This document shows, piece after piece, positions 12,926 through 27,608 of a stretch of DNA of 64,000 nt. Source of the DNA: Archegozetes longisetosus (taxonomy: Eukaryota > Arthropoda > Arachnida > Sarcoptiformes > Trhypochthoniidae); contig JAEMBT020000007.1 in NCBI GenBank assembly GCA_018873245.2, positions 8,563,129-8,627,128 of the forward strand, in the 5' to 3' direction. The notes beneath the pieces were generated by a model that saw nothing but the letters and a program-made list of their open reading frames with translations, was not told where the DNA came from and ran no database searches. Each line of letters opens with the position of its first letter. Position 1 is the first letter of the stretch. A program made the position numbers and the translations under genes.

Positions 12926-14893
12926 TGCAAGTCAAAGAAATGTAAGATAACTGATAAAATTTCTAGTGCGCTATTCTTCATCTCCATTTCATCTGATGGT
13001 TAATATTGAATAATATAAGCAAAGTTGAATCTTGTTTCTACTGATTTTCATTAAAAAAGAGCTGATCTCAATGATGCAAAAGAGCCGCTTATGTGGGGAG
13101 ACTCACCACGTGGGGAAAGACCAGCATTTGGGGTGACGGGTTCAGAGTAGCACATAGAAGAGGCTGAAACAGCATAAAAAACAGCATAAAAAATAGCAAA
13201 AGTAACGGTATTCATAGTATTCCTCCCTCGCATGGAGAGGATCCCCAGAGATCAAAGAGACGCGACTCTCTTTGAAAATGTGTTTGAACGGACACAACAG
13301 AAAAGTATAATAGTTAGTTGTATTTACCATATAATACCATTCTCTCCAATCTCTCCCCCGCTATCCCTCTTATGCTTATACTATGCAGAATCACCGAGTT
13401 GTATCACTAACAAGGAATTAAAACAGATTTCTAGCACACCATCCTCTGAACAGAGTTATAAAAAACAGGGGATTTCTCGTCCACACAGAAATCCGTCTGA
13501 AATGTGTATTTCTGTGGATTTTATTTAATTCGACTTTACTTCCTATTTTGGTGCCCCTTCCAAATATGAATCATATTTTTAAATTAAATATTAAGCCATT
13601 CGCCTCTATTCCACAGCTTATTATCGACTTTATTGAAATTTTTGTAACCTCTTTTGCCACATATTGTATCGTTTCGGCTCTAAAATTCTTACTTAACTTC
13701 TTCTATTTGCAAACTAACTTTTTTGTCATTATTTAGATTGATTTGACATAAAAATTTGTTGTGTTTAATCATAGATTAGAAATGATTTCTAGAATGTTCG
13801 TAGCAATTATTCACTCAAATTAAGCTAATTAATTATTCATTATCATAATTATTATCGATTGAACAAGAGATTAATGATCGCGTGCGTCAGTGTGAGTCCA
13901 TTGAAGGATCTAAGTCCAAATAAGATGACTTTAATGATTTAAAGCATACATTTTTCAAATTGAATTTTCCTGATTGATTGTGACACATTTATCAGTTTTA
14001 AATCTGCTTATCAGTTGATGGTCGAAGCATTAATCATATTTTTATTATAACTTATTCAGTTATATTTCCATTTTATAAAAGTCAGTGAAATGCTAATTAA
14101 TATAAAAACATTCAATAAAGATCATAATTTGATAAAACGTTCAAATAATGTTCTGATTTTGAGATATACATCTACTCTGAAAGGCTGATTTTACGAGCAA
14201 ACTTCTATATTAACAGTAAATAATACCTTTATAAAATAATTTGAAAAATAGTAATCTCATTAAATGATTGACAAACAATTCAAACAAGCTGTTAACAGAC
14301 TCAGAATCGTCGAAATTAAGTGAGATTCTGCTAAACTTCACGCAAAATATATGGATTAAAATAATTATCGGAGAAACTAAATGTTGAAGAAGCAAAGAGT
14401 AATTTGAATGTTAAAGATTAAAATAACAAAACCAGAGTGATTTTACATAGAAGCGCACTTGCTGTGACATGATTGTCTCATGAAGTTGTTCATAATATTC
14501 AATTTCGGACAAACTTTTGGAGATAAAATTAATTTTATCGTTTCAATACATGGCATATATTTATTCTATACTTCAATTTGAAAGAATGTGTAGAACTGAC
14601 TCAATATTTCTTGTGTTAAATCAATATTCAGTTTTGAGACTGAGCCAAGTATTTAATCTCTGAATTTTTATTTACAGAACTGAAAAATATGAAAATTTTT
14701 CATTTTTAGGCGATTCTCTGAGATGTATGTTATTGTTGGATAAATTACTTTTGGAGAAAAGCTCAAACTTAGAGCATTAGAATGTTTTTCTATGATTTTA
14801 ATAGCATGCCATGCATTATGTTTTGGTCAATAGTGTTGGGCAATGAAGCGTCAGTTAATGGAACTCATAGCAAAATAAAGTGGCAAGAATGTG

Positions 14894-14898
<5 letters not shown>

Positions 14899-14946
<48 letters not shown>

Positions 14947-14982
14947 GTCTGTCTCTCTCTCTGTCTCTCTCTCTCTCTCTCT
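14899..14982. repeat. Imperfect (CT)n microsatellite with CTGT interruptions
   Basis: About 84 bp of CT with several TGTC interruptions. Confidence 0.96.
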
Positions 14983-17031
14983 TAGCTAATACTTGTGCGT
15001 TATTAAAAGTGCGGTTGCTATTGACAACTTTGACGGCCTAAGATTTTTTGCTTCGTGCTCTCCGGCAGAAAATAACCATGGTAACTTGAAATAGCCATCA
15101 AGTTTTCTCAGATTTAGCTAAAGTATGCAAAATAAAGAAGAAAATCAATTTTAAAATCAATTTCTACCCAAAAGCAATAATTAATGCTTGGGATGCGTTG
15201 GCATAACTTAAATATAATAACTTATTCTGAATAAACTTTCTTTTTGACTATCGTATATGTAAACTCTAAATCTTCTGACACCTAAAACTTATAACTCAGA
15301 AATTGTTGGCATCACAAGTCATAGACATTTGAGCATATAGTATGGATGCCGGAGGATAAAACTCAAAATCAAAATTTGCAGTATATTAAAAGTAGAGAAA
15401 ATAAGAGAAGCGAAACTTGAAATTTGCATTTAAGATATCTTGAGGAGGCTTCCTGTACTTGACACTATATTAATGGAAAATTTAAGGATAAGGTCAGTCA
15501 ATATAAGTTTGTTTCTTACGACTTAAGTCAAGATTCAGGAGAATATTCAAGAGAATATTCATCTGACTTTTCAGTTATTCAACTTAAATGTCAAGAGATA
15601 AATGCGTGCCTTCCACTTCTAGACATTTCTTAATAATCAAAAACCAAATAAGCCTCTCGTATGAGATGACATTTAATTGAAATTATTCAAATTCGAGTTT
15701 TTCAAAAACAACGCGTCATTTCTTCAACTGTAAAATATGTATGATTCCATCAAAAGCAACTTTGTCATGAACTTAAACCGAATACTTCGATTTATTTGAT
15801 TTCTAAAATCATAGGATGAATCAAAATTATAATTTTAAAACTTTATAATTCAATTCAGCTTGATTTAATTAAGTTAATTTTTAGTTGTTGTTACTATAGC
15901 TGATAACTAATTCATCTCCAATTTAGATTCAATTAATATGGACATAATTAAGACAATATTATATAGAAGGAATAACTTGTTTCTATTAATAAGCTGTCAA
16001 TAGACTTTATGGGCTATTGAAAGGATTGTATTGTTCAGTAATGATACTTACCTGCATTACATCAAGATGTGAAAGAAAAGCTTCATATCATCTGTTCATT
16101 TATTGACAAACCAGTGCATGCACTCCAATAAATCTTTATAAAGACTAGATTAATATTTGTATTAGATATTAATCAACATCTCACATAAAATATTGTAAAT
16201 TTCATTAATTCTAATAATAAAGCAGTTTTCGTAAGTCTTTTTAATTAAAATTAATTTTGAAGTTTCAAATTAAAATTGATATTATCTTTCGTTTTGGAAA
16301 GTTTAGAAATAAATAAAACTCAGAAACATTGATACGGTTTTATGCTTTTATTATAAAGAATCATCATTTGAATCGATTTCATAAGTCCAGTGATGCGTAG
16401 GAATGATAATCGAAATACAGTTTTGAATGCAAGAAGAGAAATATCCATCAAGTAATCATGTGAAATGCATCCCAACTTTAAGTCTAGAAAACTCTCTACT
16501 CCGAAAACCAGTCAATATGTTTACAAACTTTTATAGTTCTCAATTACGCATAATATTTGTTGTTCTGTATAAAAAGTTTTTTGACGATCAATTATCCTAA
16601 TTGTATTGTTTTGAGGCAAGGCTTCGAATGTTATTAGTTTTCTATTCATCAATTAGAGAAATTAATAGACTTAGACTAATAACAGTGTTCATAGTAACTC
16701 AATAGAGAAGTAATAAAAGTAAGTTTATAGGAATGGAAATTTATTTTGATTAGTGTTATTTTCGATTTTGAATAACTAAATTTGCTATTTTCCCATTTAA
16801 TCATTGCTAATATTAAGTATTGGTATAACTTATAATAAAGTGTACTCACTGTATAGCACACTATTGAGTATTTCAATGCTGCATAAGTTTTATATTCGCA
16901 CGCAAACTATCGTACATTTGGGTGGAACTACTATTGCCTTCAATGTACTGTCCACTAAAATATGTCCATTAAGCTATTGTGAACGAAGTAAAACCTAATT
17001 ACATGTTTTTGTCTTGCATTGCATCTGGTCT

Positions 17032-17036
<5 letters not shown>

Positions 17037-17083
<47 letters not shown>
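17037..17083. repeat. (GA)n microsatellite
   Basis: AG run of about 47 bp followed by degenerate GA-rich sequence to about 17,130. Confidence 0.97.
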
Positions 17084-17085
<2 letters not shown>

Positions 17086-18364
17086 GAGTCTGTCTGAGAG
17101 ACAGTGAGAGAATGGCAGAGAGAGAGAGATTAGTGAATAAGCTTTAAAGATATGATTGCAATATATTGTTATCTCAATACTGAACAACTCTAAGATATGA
17201 GTTAGCTGACGAATAATAATAGCTATTGTACAATACAGGCTGTACTGCTGGAGTGTCTAATGTGAAGGGTGACAGTTCCTTAAAATATTCCTGCTTTTTA
17301 GAAAATCAAACTTTTTCAAAAATGCATCATCACTGCATTGCACTCTAATTCCCTTATGCTTTGGGCTAACATATAAAAAATATCGAGCCATATATACATT
17401 TTTTGTATTTTTGCAATTGGAAAAGTGCAAAATGTAGTGAAAGAGAAATAGAGGCAAAACTAAACAACTGTATGCAGAGTAAAATACAAGAATTTATATA
17501 TTACAAAGAAAATGTGTTTTTCTCATCTTCTTCTTATTCTTTCACTCGAATGAATCTGATGTAAGACTTGAAGAATTGTGACATTTCGCTCTTGACTCTA
17601 GCTCTGGCCAATGAATATATTGCTTTCTCAACTCTCAGTTTGAAACAAGTTATATTAAAGTTAGAGAAGAAAATTATTTAATAAAATAAGCAAAAATACT
17701 TATATAGGAGTTCAGTATAGAATAATTCTTCAAAATTGAAAATTTTAAAACTTTTTATTTAAATTGCTTGATTTTCAAAACTAAATATATTTAAATTGAT
17801 GGTCGAATTGAGTCAAATTGAATTGAAATGCCCACAATCAGGAACTTTATACCCAAGAATGCTTCGTATAAGCAATTTAAAGGAAACCGCTCACGAAAAT
17901 AGAAGGAATAGTAGCAAAATTTGAAGAAATACTTTTTAAATAGTGATATTGTTTTTCTTGGCGCTTTGTACGATTTCTAGTTTGGAAAAGTGATATTTTG
18001 AGGAGACATTTGTGCACTTAAGAAATAACGAAGATCATAAAAGCGATGTAATGCTAACTCTGTCAGTCTATCTAAGGCTAACATTCTTTATTCGGTATTT
18101 TGGTCTAACAGAGAAAGAGAGAGCAGAGTGATTTGGTAGCTTTTGTTGAGTAGTATTACGGCATGACTCGATGTTTTGAGGTGTTTTCCCATCCTTGGTG
18201 AATGGCCAAAATGGAAAAGACCTTGCCCTTGACCGTACCACTCACTCTTGGTTGCGATCGTTCGGTTTTATATGACCATATATAAAGCCAAACCCAGCAG
18301 AAAAGTAGAGTGAGTGCTGAATCAGGAAGTAGTGTAAGTCTGTCTGACTCTCACTCAACTACAC

Positions 18365-18475
18365 ATATACTACGACTACTACTACTACTACTCTACTACT
18401 ACTACTATTACGAGTAGTACTACTGCTATACTATTTCTACTACAACAACAACTACTACTACTCCTACAAACTAGC
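18365..18475. repeat. (CTA)n trinucleotide repeat
   Basis: Degenerate ACT/CTA triplets over about 110 bp with an inverted GAGTAGTACTACT core. Confidence 0.9.
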
Positions 18476-18491
18476 GTGAGATGTGATCGTC

Positions 18492-18494
<3 letters not shown>

Positions 18495-18533
<39 letters not shown>
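18495..18533. repeat. (GA)n microsatellite
   Basis: About 39 bp GA run with one AAA interruption, directly after the CTA repeat. Confidence 0.96.
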
Positions 18534-21500
18534 CTGTGAGAGTGAGTGAACACTAAAACGAGTCAGACTTTCGGAATATATAAAAAAGAGAAAAAGCAAA
18601 CTGTTTCCTAAATGCCTATTCACTGCTTCAATGCCAACAACAAAAGCATATGAATTGTGTTGAGTCTAAACTTACCAAATGTAAGCAATTGTGAAAAAGT
18701 TACTAAATTATTGAATAGATTTGCATCCCAGGTGTTCAATGCATATATTTTGCATGTAAAGTATGGATATGTTTGTCAGACGGCATAACGGAATATACTG
18801 TATGTTTATTTTTGGTCTAATTTTAAGCCTGAAATACCACTCACCAGTGGATCCATCGTGTAATGCAGTGAAGCTGTAGTTATTAACTTAAAAAAGGGGG
18901 AATCATTTGTTGGACTTTAAACTAGGTTTGACTGACTGGTTGTTGGTTTGATTGGTTTTGGCGTTTTGCAATATGAGTGCAGTATTATAATGGTATAAGT
19001 TTTTAAAAAAGCAAAAGTTAGTCGAAGCAGATGGGATTCAGAAGTTTAGGAGTAATAAGAAAGAGAAGAAAAATAAATTACTTGAAGATGTACTTTTTCA
19101 ATGTCTAACTAAATCCATAGGGCGGGTAATGGAACACTAGCGAGGGAATTGGTTAATAGGGAAGCATGCGCTTCACTATTTTAAAAAATTTTCCTCTTAC
19201 AACAAATTTGATTAGATTTCTGAATCCCTCTACTCTTTATTAAAAGATATATAGAGGCCCTTTAGTTTTGACGTTTTGCTAAGACCCTCACAGGCAGAAA
19301 GTTTTGCTAAAAGTAATAGCGAATGTAACATTGCATAAAAGTATTACTTTAAGAGCGTACATAAGCTTAAACGAACATATATAAAATGCAAGAAAGCAAG
19401 AATCGCATTTTAGATGGACTAAAATTGCATTTTTGTTTAGTTTCTCTTTCACAATGTTCTTACTTTCCCCTATTTTGTTTGTGCCCCTTTTTCATGAAAT
19501 AAAATAATACGCTTACCAATACAGATAGAATTAGGAACACATACACATCGAATGCACTCGTAGACATTGCTTACACTCGTACATGTTACATACATCCACA
19601 CACTTACTTACATTTTATTAATACTTATGCATACATCAAGTTTTAGATCTTATAACTTTATAAAATATAAGAGGTTTTATTAATGCGAGCCAATAATCTA
19701 ATATAAAGTAATATACAGTGGTATAGACAAACTGAATGGCATCCTATTTAAAAACGATCATTATATGGGATCTCTTTGTAATCAAAAGTCCGATGTAGAA
19801 AAAAGGTCATTAAGGAGAAAAAAATAAGAAGTGCTGATTGGATAATTGCAATGGGAATAACTCTTCTCATTTGCTAACGTATTTAAAATGAGTTTGAGTT
19901 TGATAACCCCGGATTTATCATCATTGGGTCTATATTACAACAAATGCGTAACGTATTAATGTCATGTGATATGCAATTATTATAATTGCCATTCAAGCGC
20001 ACTATCACTTCAGATTAGTGTCTGCTTTGCGGGGGAGTCACTCCTGCCTGTGATCATCACTGCAAATGGGTTTTAAATTATGTTTCATCCTTTTGTCTCT
20101 TCACGCATTACTGAGACTTTGCAATCAAAAAATCAAGTGCTAATAGTCTTAGCTGAGGGTCAGAGGCCTTTGTTTTCGCAATTATGCTTATATGGCATTA
20201 ATGATCGTAATAGTACCGCAACACGAACTTAATAATTGTGTGATGTGATGATGACCACACATTATTACTTAGACACACAGTATTAGCAGAACTGAGATAT
20301 TGACGTAATTTGATTATAATATTCATAGACATAAGAAAAGCCAAGCCTAGAATTGATGTGAGTGTTGGTGAAGCTGTGCCTTACCTTAATTAGTACGAGG
20401 TGTGGCTTAATTAGCACATTCAATCAAATCTAGAAGGCATATAATTAAAGTGATCTCTCATTCCTTCATTTCTGTGGCCTTGACAATTATTTTCGTGTGC
20501 TTTTGCCGTAATTAACTCAGCCTTTAATAATATTAAAGAAAGGTTTCTCTTTTGCCTTTTGGTTTCTTTATTATGATAATTGCACTTTAGTTCGTGTGCC
20601 TCCCTTTTTATAAATTCTTCCATTTTAATCAAATCCTCAGCGAAGTAATGCTAAGTTCTGTTAAAGAATATTTTTTCGCTTCAATCTTCTGCTCATGAGC
20701 CAAAGTAAAGCTAAAGTTAGAGAATTGGGAAAAAAGAAAAATCGAAATTTCTTAATGTAATGCAAGTAAAGCAAAAGTGAGTAAAGGCATTAGTGAGAAA
20801 GAGTGCACTAAGTTTTTGTTGAATTGCTAGTGTAGAGCAATTTACGACGCATGCCATTCAAATAAGTGCTGAAAGAGAGAGAATTGCTTGGTTTGGTTGC
20901 TTATCAAAGCTAAAGTGGGCGGGATATGCATTTTAAAATTACACATCTTATTAAATGTCTGCTCTGCTAGTATGCAAAATAGCTGGCAATCATTGACTAA
21001 AGTCAATATGAGTCTCAGACCAACCACCGCCTCTCAGCACGAACCGCTCTATCCCTATCTATAAGGGTATCAAAAGGGGTTTCTGTCGCCGAATGCTTTG
21101 ACTAATTTTTCAATAACAACTTTACGCCAATACTAACCACATTAGAATTTGATCTCTAATTCATTTGTTATTCATTTCGGAGATTTTTGCGCTCAGTTTG
21201 TTGTCACTGACAGCTCGGCTTTTTTCAATTATTGATGAGTTTAGGGCAAAAAAGTAACTTTTTTAATAGTTGTTTAATAACTTTTATGGCATACTAATGC
21301 CATAATAATAATTATTATTGATTATTACGATTATTATCAATGCTTAGCTCAAAGAAAGGAAAAAAGTTTCTTATATTGAAATTACTTTTATTGAGATCCA
21401 CTGTTATTATTGTACACTTATTAGTTCTTCTATTGAATGTGTTTAGAAGAAAATTGCATGTTTTGCATTCGGACGTAAATATCAAATCTGAAAAAAACGT

Positions 21501-22226
21501 GTTTGTGTTGCTTTAATACCGGCGACTTAAAAATGCTTAATTACCCCATAATTGCCGCTTTACTTAAAGAGAATAAGCGGAGTTCACTTATTTGTGTCTA
21601 TAATTTGGTCAATTGATAGCCTTCAGCCTCTTAGCAAAGCATACAGTAATTATAGCTGAAAGAGAAGTTGAAGAAGAAAAGAAAACTGAAAGAAGGAAAG
21701 AGAAAAGACTATGGCATAAAAAGTAATACTTAGTAGTAGTTTTGCACAAAACTAAAATCCTTGAGGGAATGAAAGCAAACGAATTGTTGGTTGGAAAGCG
21801 TTCAGACGCAAACGTTAGACAGAAACTTAAAAACTTAAAATAGTGCTTTCTCACCATTTTATATATATATGAGGATTTAGTAAAAAACTAAAACTTTTTT
21901 GTGTAATGGCACTTTGATCCTACTATAAGGATTTCTAGTACAACCATTGGATCATTGTCTCCAATGAAATCTTCATCATTTCAATCCCCAATCCTTAGTA
22001 CACATTTCCTACCCCTTATTCACGTGCAACTCAAGATTAATTTTAATCCGTGTGCGTGCGATCTCACACTAAAGTATTTTTTAAGAGTTTACAGAAAGTG
22101 ATATTGGTTGAAGATATTGGTGTGAAAGTTGAAGGAAAAGTTGATGGTTGGTGAGAGTTGCACTCGAAAAGCGTTTTGCATCTACTCTTCTTTTCATGCA
22201 TGCAAATGTCTTTTCAACAAATATTG

Positions 22227-22268
22227 GGCTATACATGCTTTATATACGGCTATACATGCTTTATACAC
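22227..22268. repeat. 21 bp tandem duplication
   Basis: GGCTATACATGCTTTATA twice, ending TAC and CAC. Confidence 0.93.
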
Positions 22269-23041
22269 GCATAAAAAGATTGTCACAACTCAACAGCATT
22301 TATGCTAAAATTCTCAAATAAAAAACAGGTCACAAACGCTGTATCAAAGAGATGGAACTTTAAGATTTTCTTAAATATATTTTTCCTTAAATGTGTTCGC
22401 TCTTTATATAGATATTTATATTGTGTGCAAGTGATGTATGGGTTAAAGAAATGACCGTCTTTAAGGTTAGGGCCAAACTTTTATATAAACTCGACTCTAC
22501 TGCTAGCGGTGAACGTCAGAATCAGTTGGTATCTGAAAGAAAACTTGACACAATATGCTTTGAGACAAAAATAACATGCTTGCTGTATCTGACAAACATT
22601 TAAATACTATACTTCTCATGTCATACTACTCACTCCTCTTCCGATAAAAATATTAATAAATCAAATTTCTTTTTGTTATATTAAACTAACTTTATGAAAA
22701 TTGCATTCCTTTCAAATTGATATTTTAACAAAAATAAAACAATCATTTCGGTGCGATACAAACGATGCAAATTTTTATAGTTTCTCAATTATAGTTCATT
22801 TTAGCTTAAAGCGAGTTATAACAGAATTTTTAGAAGTGTCTAGTTATTCACTATTTGATTGTAATTAACTTTATTTTGTAATTACCGTAAATCTTTATTG
22901 TATTTAAGCTATTTTTGGTGAAATTACAAAAATAAAAGTAAATTTTATAAACTGATTTCAATTCATTTATACTTAGGACTTTGATTCCATAAACTTGATT
23001 AACAAAAGCTCACTATAGCTCAATAGCAAGTTTTCTTAACA

Positions 23042-23215
23042 TAGTAATACTTAGATGTAGTGAACCTCTTTATAGTCAATCGTCGATATAGTGAACACAT
23101 TAGTCTAATCACGATATATCCGATTCGACTGATTTCCACCCGATTATAGTGAAACCTCGTTATAGTGCATGTGAGATATCGGTCTGCAGCGACTAACTAT
23201 ATTGAAGTATTACTG
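23042..23215. mobile_element. Miniature inverted-repeat element, pogo/Tigger-like, copy A (about 174 bp)
   Basis: The right end, read inward, is CAGTAATACTTCAATATAGTT, flanked by TA. The left end reads TAGTAATACTTAGATGTAGT, an imperfect inverted copy. Inside are ATAGTGAA and CCTCGTTATAGTG words typical of Tigger/pogo termini. There is no transposase frame, so it is non-autonomous. The left TA duplication is degraded. Confidence 0.6.
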
Positions 23216-26200
23216 TATTTGGAAAGCATGTCATGAAATATAAATATAACATAAGGTTATTAAAGTTGGTTTCATCGTTGCAGAGAAATTGAGATTCAAT
23301 GTTCTCGTAATAATTAATGATAACTTGTTTTTTAATATAAGTCTAATTGATTGCATTGCTTCAATTGCAAAGCGTTCAGTAACAAACTACATCTAAAAGT
23401 AATGCACGTTTCGTTTTGATGAATGGCTCGGTTACAATCAAGTCAATCACAGTCAGAAAATTGTTTTCTATAATTATTCAGTGTATTAATTTAATTTAGG
23501 CAAGTCAAATGTCTAAACTTCATACTGGTTTTACTAAATATCTGAACATTGAACATGGATTCAAATTAATTAACAAACACTATTATAATAACCAATGAGG
23601 CATTTTATAGAAGACTAATCTATCCGCTCGTCCACATAAAATAAATTGAAAAAATACAAACTTATAGATAGATAGCTTACACTGAATTTCGTATACTTAA
23701 GTTGTTTACGGCAAATTTTCAATTCGTTCAATTACGTTTGATAATGTACTTTTCAATAGGAATGTGTCATTTTTTGATTACTATACAATTGAAAATAGTG
23801 AGCTTTCTATTAATAGTACCGACATGTGATCGCGATACAGTGTTGAAGCTTACAGTTTTTCTCTTCTTTTGTTTTATCTAATAATTTATACCATTAATAG
23901 CTTTTCCTGAATACGAATATTTAGCAAATCAGTTGATCCTCTAATTCAATTAAATCCGAAGTCAAAATTTTTTCTGCAATTATTAATGAATCTCACAAAT
24001 TGATAAGATTTAATCAATTCATTGATACTATTCTATAGCTAAAGTTTCATTTTATTACTAGCGTAATGATTGACAATTTGATTAATAAGTTTTTTAAGCA
24101 GTAAATCATCTGATATTTCTATGTATTAATCATTGAGTCAACACTAGATTTTTTATTGATTGTGTATAGTGTTTGCGAACTTGCAGTAAATGCGATGAAT
24201 ATATCCTGCGAGACACAATTCTGGTGTAGAGGACAGTAATGAAATTTTGGTCTTATGCATAAAGCGTTCCCCAAATTCAATTCCGAAACATTGCAAATTT
24301 CAAATTCTAGTAGAAATTTCAAATTTACAACTATTTCATCAAATCAAATCTACTTTTTGTACAAAAAACTAATGAACAAATCAAAAGAGTTTCCTAATAT
24401 AGATAATGTCGGATAAAAAAGAAACTACTTTTTTACGCAGCTTATTCTGAATTCTGACTGAAAATTTAAGCTATAAAATAAGCCTCATTTACAATAATAT
24501 CCTATTTGAAAACTGATATTAAATTTCTAGGTTGTAAAATTCTTATAATAATATTGAATGGAATTTACGATTTCGAAATACTTATGAATTAATCAACTAT
24601 GTCAAAATCAACTCAGGTTTACTTATTTAATTCAAGACCATTTTCAAACTTTTATAGTACTAAACTAGAGATTTAAAGCCAATGTTGCAAAACAACTTCA
24701 ATTCTCTCCTGTCAGTTATATTCTCCAAAAAGTTTTTGACTTACATTTATCTTATTCTGAACAGAAAAACATATTTTTAATTGACTAAACTTTTAATTAA
24801 ATAAATAAATGGTATTGTTTGAAGAACAATCGAGCGAAACCATATTTAATACTCCTTACAATTATTACAATAAGATATAAATTATAATCCAAAGATACCA
24901 TTGTTTTGAGATAACTTTAAAATAATGATTTTTGTGATAATTACAAACTGATTGATGCGATAGTGAAAGATTATCCTTTAATCCATTCTTCTGGTATTGA
25001 ATTTACTTTGCAGATCAATTCGTTGAAGAAATAAAACTTTTGCTCATTTGTCAATACAGCAAACTTTTAGGCAAATAATATTAGTTTTACGATCGCTTTA
25101 TCGATATAAGTTTTGCAAAAAGTCAGATTTCGAAATCATATGCAATGATGACCACTGCCTGATGTATTCGATGAAAATGCAAGTTATTAAATAATACTCT
25201 AATATCAAATTGAAATGTTTTCCAGTAATTTCTGCTTCAAATCTGATTATGCTTTGCTTGAAGAACGATATAATATTTCATATTTCGAGTCACTTTTTTC
25301 GTAGCTATTATATTCAAAATTACTATTAGTTTGTGTAGTTTTTTCACCATTAATGTCCTCTAAGTATTAATATTTTTCAAATTGTTATTGTTATTCAATA
25401 CTAACCTATAGATTAAAAGTCAAAGTTTGATTATGGAAATCAATCATAAGTCAAATTTAGATATTTTTTACTAATAAAAAATTCGATTCATATAACTCCT
25501 GAAGCAATACTTTGATCGAATTTCTTAAATTTCAAGTGGGGAGAACGATGAATAAAAGGTGGTTTGAAAAGACGTCATCCACTCAAAAGCATTTGTTGCA
25601 ACACAACAATGAATTCATTGATTGAATGAATTATTGAAAAAGTTTACTAATTAACATAAAAATGGGTTTTGTATAGCAAATAATTTAGGGCTAGTGTCAC
25701 AATTGAACGGTTGATAAATTGTAAATTAATCAATTATAATTATAAATTAAATATCAGCTCTTTAGTGATTCTTCGAGCTTTGCAGACATCAATAAATTAT
25801 ACGAGAATCAAAATATGAAAAGATAATTACTTGTAAACTTTCCAAGAGTTGATTTGAAAAGAAATTTTTCAGTTAATCATAGTATAGACTAGCTATGAAT
25901 GGTATAAATTTGAAAGGAGTTTAATCAATTTTTTATTAGAAGTTAGACAACGGAAAATGGCTATTTATATCTATAAAGATGATTCATTATCACCTTAATA
26001 TCGATACTCTTTCACTCTTAATGGTCTCTAAGTTTCTTTTAACAAAAACTGAAAATTTCAAAAAAGGTTAAGATATTGATCATACAAAAAATTTCATACG
26101 GAGATCAATTTTGAAAGTTTAGTCAATTTTCTAAAATTAGTCGAAAATAGCTGTTAGAAATAAATCAATACGTTCATTTGTTACGCTAGTGCTCATGAAA

Positions 26201-27157
26201 ATGAAACCCGCTCTATGTAATTGTCGGATGATTGCCAACTATAAAATTTACAAGTCTCTCAGTCTAGTTATAACCTAACTTAACAGAAGCTAATTTCTAG
26301 ACGTTCAATAAAAACAGTGTTAGGTCTTCTCATAACACAAATATATTTAAGTTTATTTTTCGTGGCTTACTATACTATAAAGTTTTTTAAGTTGTTAGAA
26401 CTTGATTGCTATGAAGTTTGAATAATGAATATAACGGAGTAATATTATACACAATTTCTAGTGATTGAATGCTTTAATGAATAATAGAATTTGTTCAAGT
26501 GTTCATTCAACAAAGAGAAAACTTGATCTGGAAATAAAGCTGAAATCTGATCAGCAGAGTTTATAGAATTGGGCTCTATCGTGGAACTCTTCCAGATATA
26601 TCTGAAATATCTGAAGATAGTTAGAATTTTTAATTCGAGATACTTTTGATTCAGAGTGAGGGCTAAAACAAAGCTGTAAATCAAAAATGAAACTTTTTTT
26701 GTCAAAACTTTATATCACTTGATATATTAAAGAAAATAGAAAACATAAGCCGTTAAGCTTATAAAAGTTTTTATTACACAAGCTTTAGTTTGGTTTCAGA
26801 AAACAACCCAATCGTACGAGTGATTCTGAAACTGTTGTCAGTGAAAATTAATACTATTTTCCGATCTTTTCTTGTATAAGTAACATAATTGTCTCAGATG
26901 ATCCAACGTTTTTCTATACAATTTTCATTTTTCACTCATGATTTAGTGAGGTATAGCAGAAATTATGAAAACTACTTAAGTTTTTGGAAACAAAATGCAC
27001 AACATTTGACTTTTGAAACTTGAGTGATATGCGTGAAAATTGGTTTGGAACAATTTGAAAATTCACTTCAACTTTGCATTGATAATGAAGAAGAACACAT
27101 ATAGTGTGTACATGCATTGTAATATAAAGTTTAAAAAACACCTAAAAACTTGTGATA

Positions 27158-27608
27158 CAGTAAAGCCTCAATATAAGTGAGTTGAGGCTCAATATAACTC
27201 GGGTTGTAATAAGACTGAGTCATGTCGAGGCTTATAATTACACGCAATTACCTCAAAAGTATTGTATCTGATGCATAATAAACTATCAATTCTTACACTT
27301 TTCAATGCATATCAATCACTGCATGCATTAATTATCTAAGTTTGAAATTTAGTCTTCAATCAAGGTGATTGTATTAAAAATGAAATAATAAAGAACTTAA
27401 TATTTGTCTACAACTTTACTATTGTTAGTGTTTGACGTTAACTTGGTTATAAGAGGCGCATAAATGTATTGTTGAAACTGCTTTGTTCACTCAGTTATAC
27501 AGAGTATCTGTTATAACGAAGTCAGTTATGCCGACACTTTTCTAACGTTACGTCTGTGGGGGCTTAAGGGGACTGTCAAAATGAGTTTGTTATCACGAAG
27601 TATTACCT
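27158..27608. mobile_element. Probable inverted-repeat element of the same type, copy B (about 450 bp)
   Basis: The left end after TA is CAGTAAAGCCTCAATATAAG. The right end read inward is AGGTAATACTTCGTGATAAC, with ends mutated. Subterminal GTTATAACGAA-type words occur inside. It could instead be the ends of two different degraded copies. No coding capacity. Confidence 0.4.

Larger units (their letters stand above)
1..18600. other. Gene-free region with microsatellites and short duplications
   Basis: I see no coding gene or RNA gene here. The sequence alternates between very AT-rich stretches without simple repeats (about 1,900-5,200 and 13,700-16,900) and somewhat more GC-rich stretches holding GA/CT tracts. 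The longest frame, 143 codons at 5,538-5,969 on the plus strand, begins in purine-rich repeat-like sequence and shows no domain. An exon of a distant neighbour or a non-coding RNA could be missed. Confidence 0.6.

Noticed and set aside
13252-13275. Hairpin TCAAAGAGA / TCTCTTTGA
   Set aside because: A 9 bp stem is common by chance in GA-rich DNA and is not a microRNA-length precursor or a terminator.
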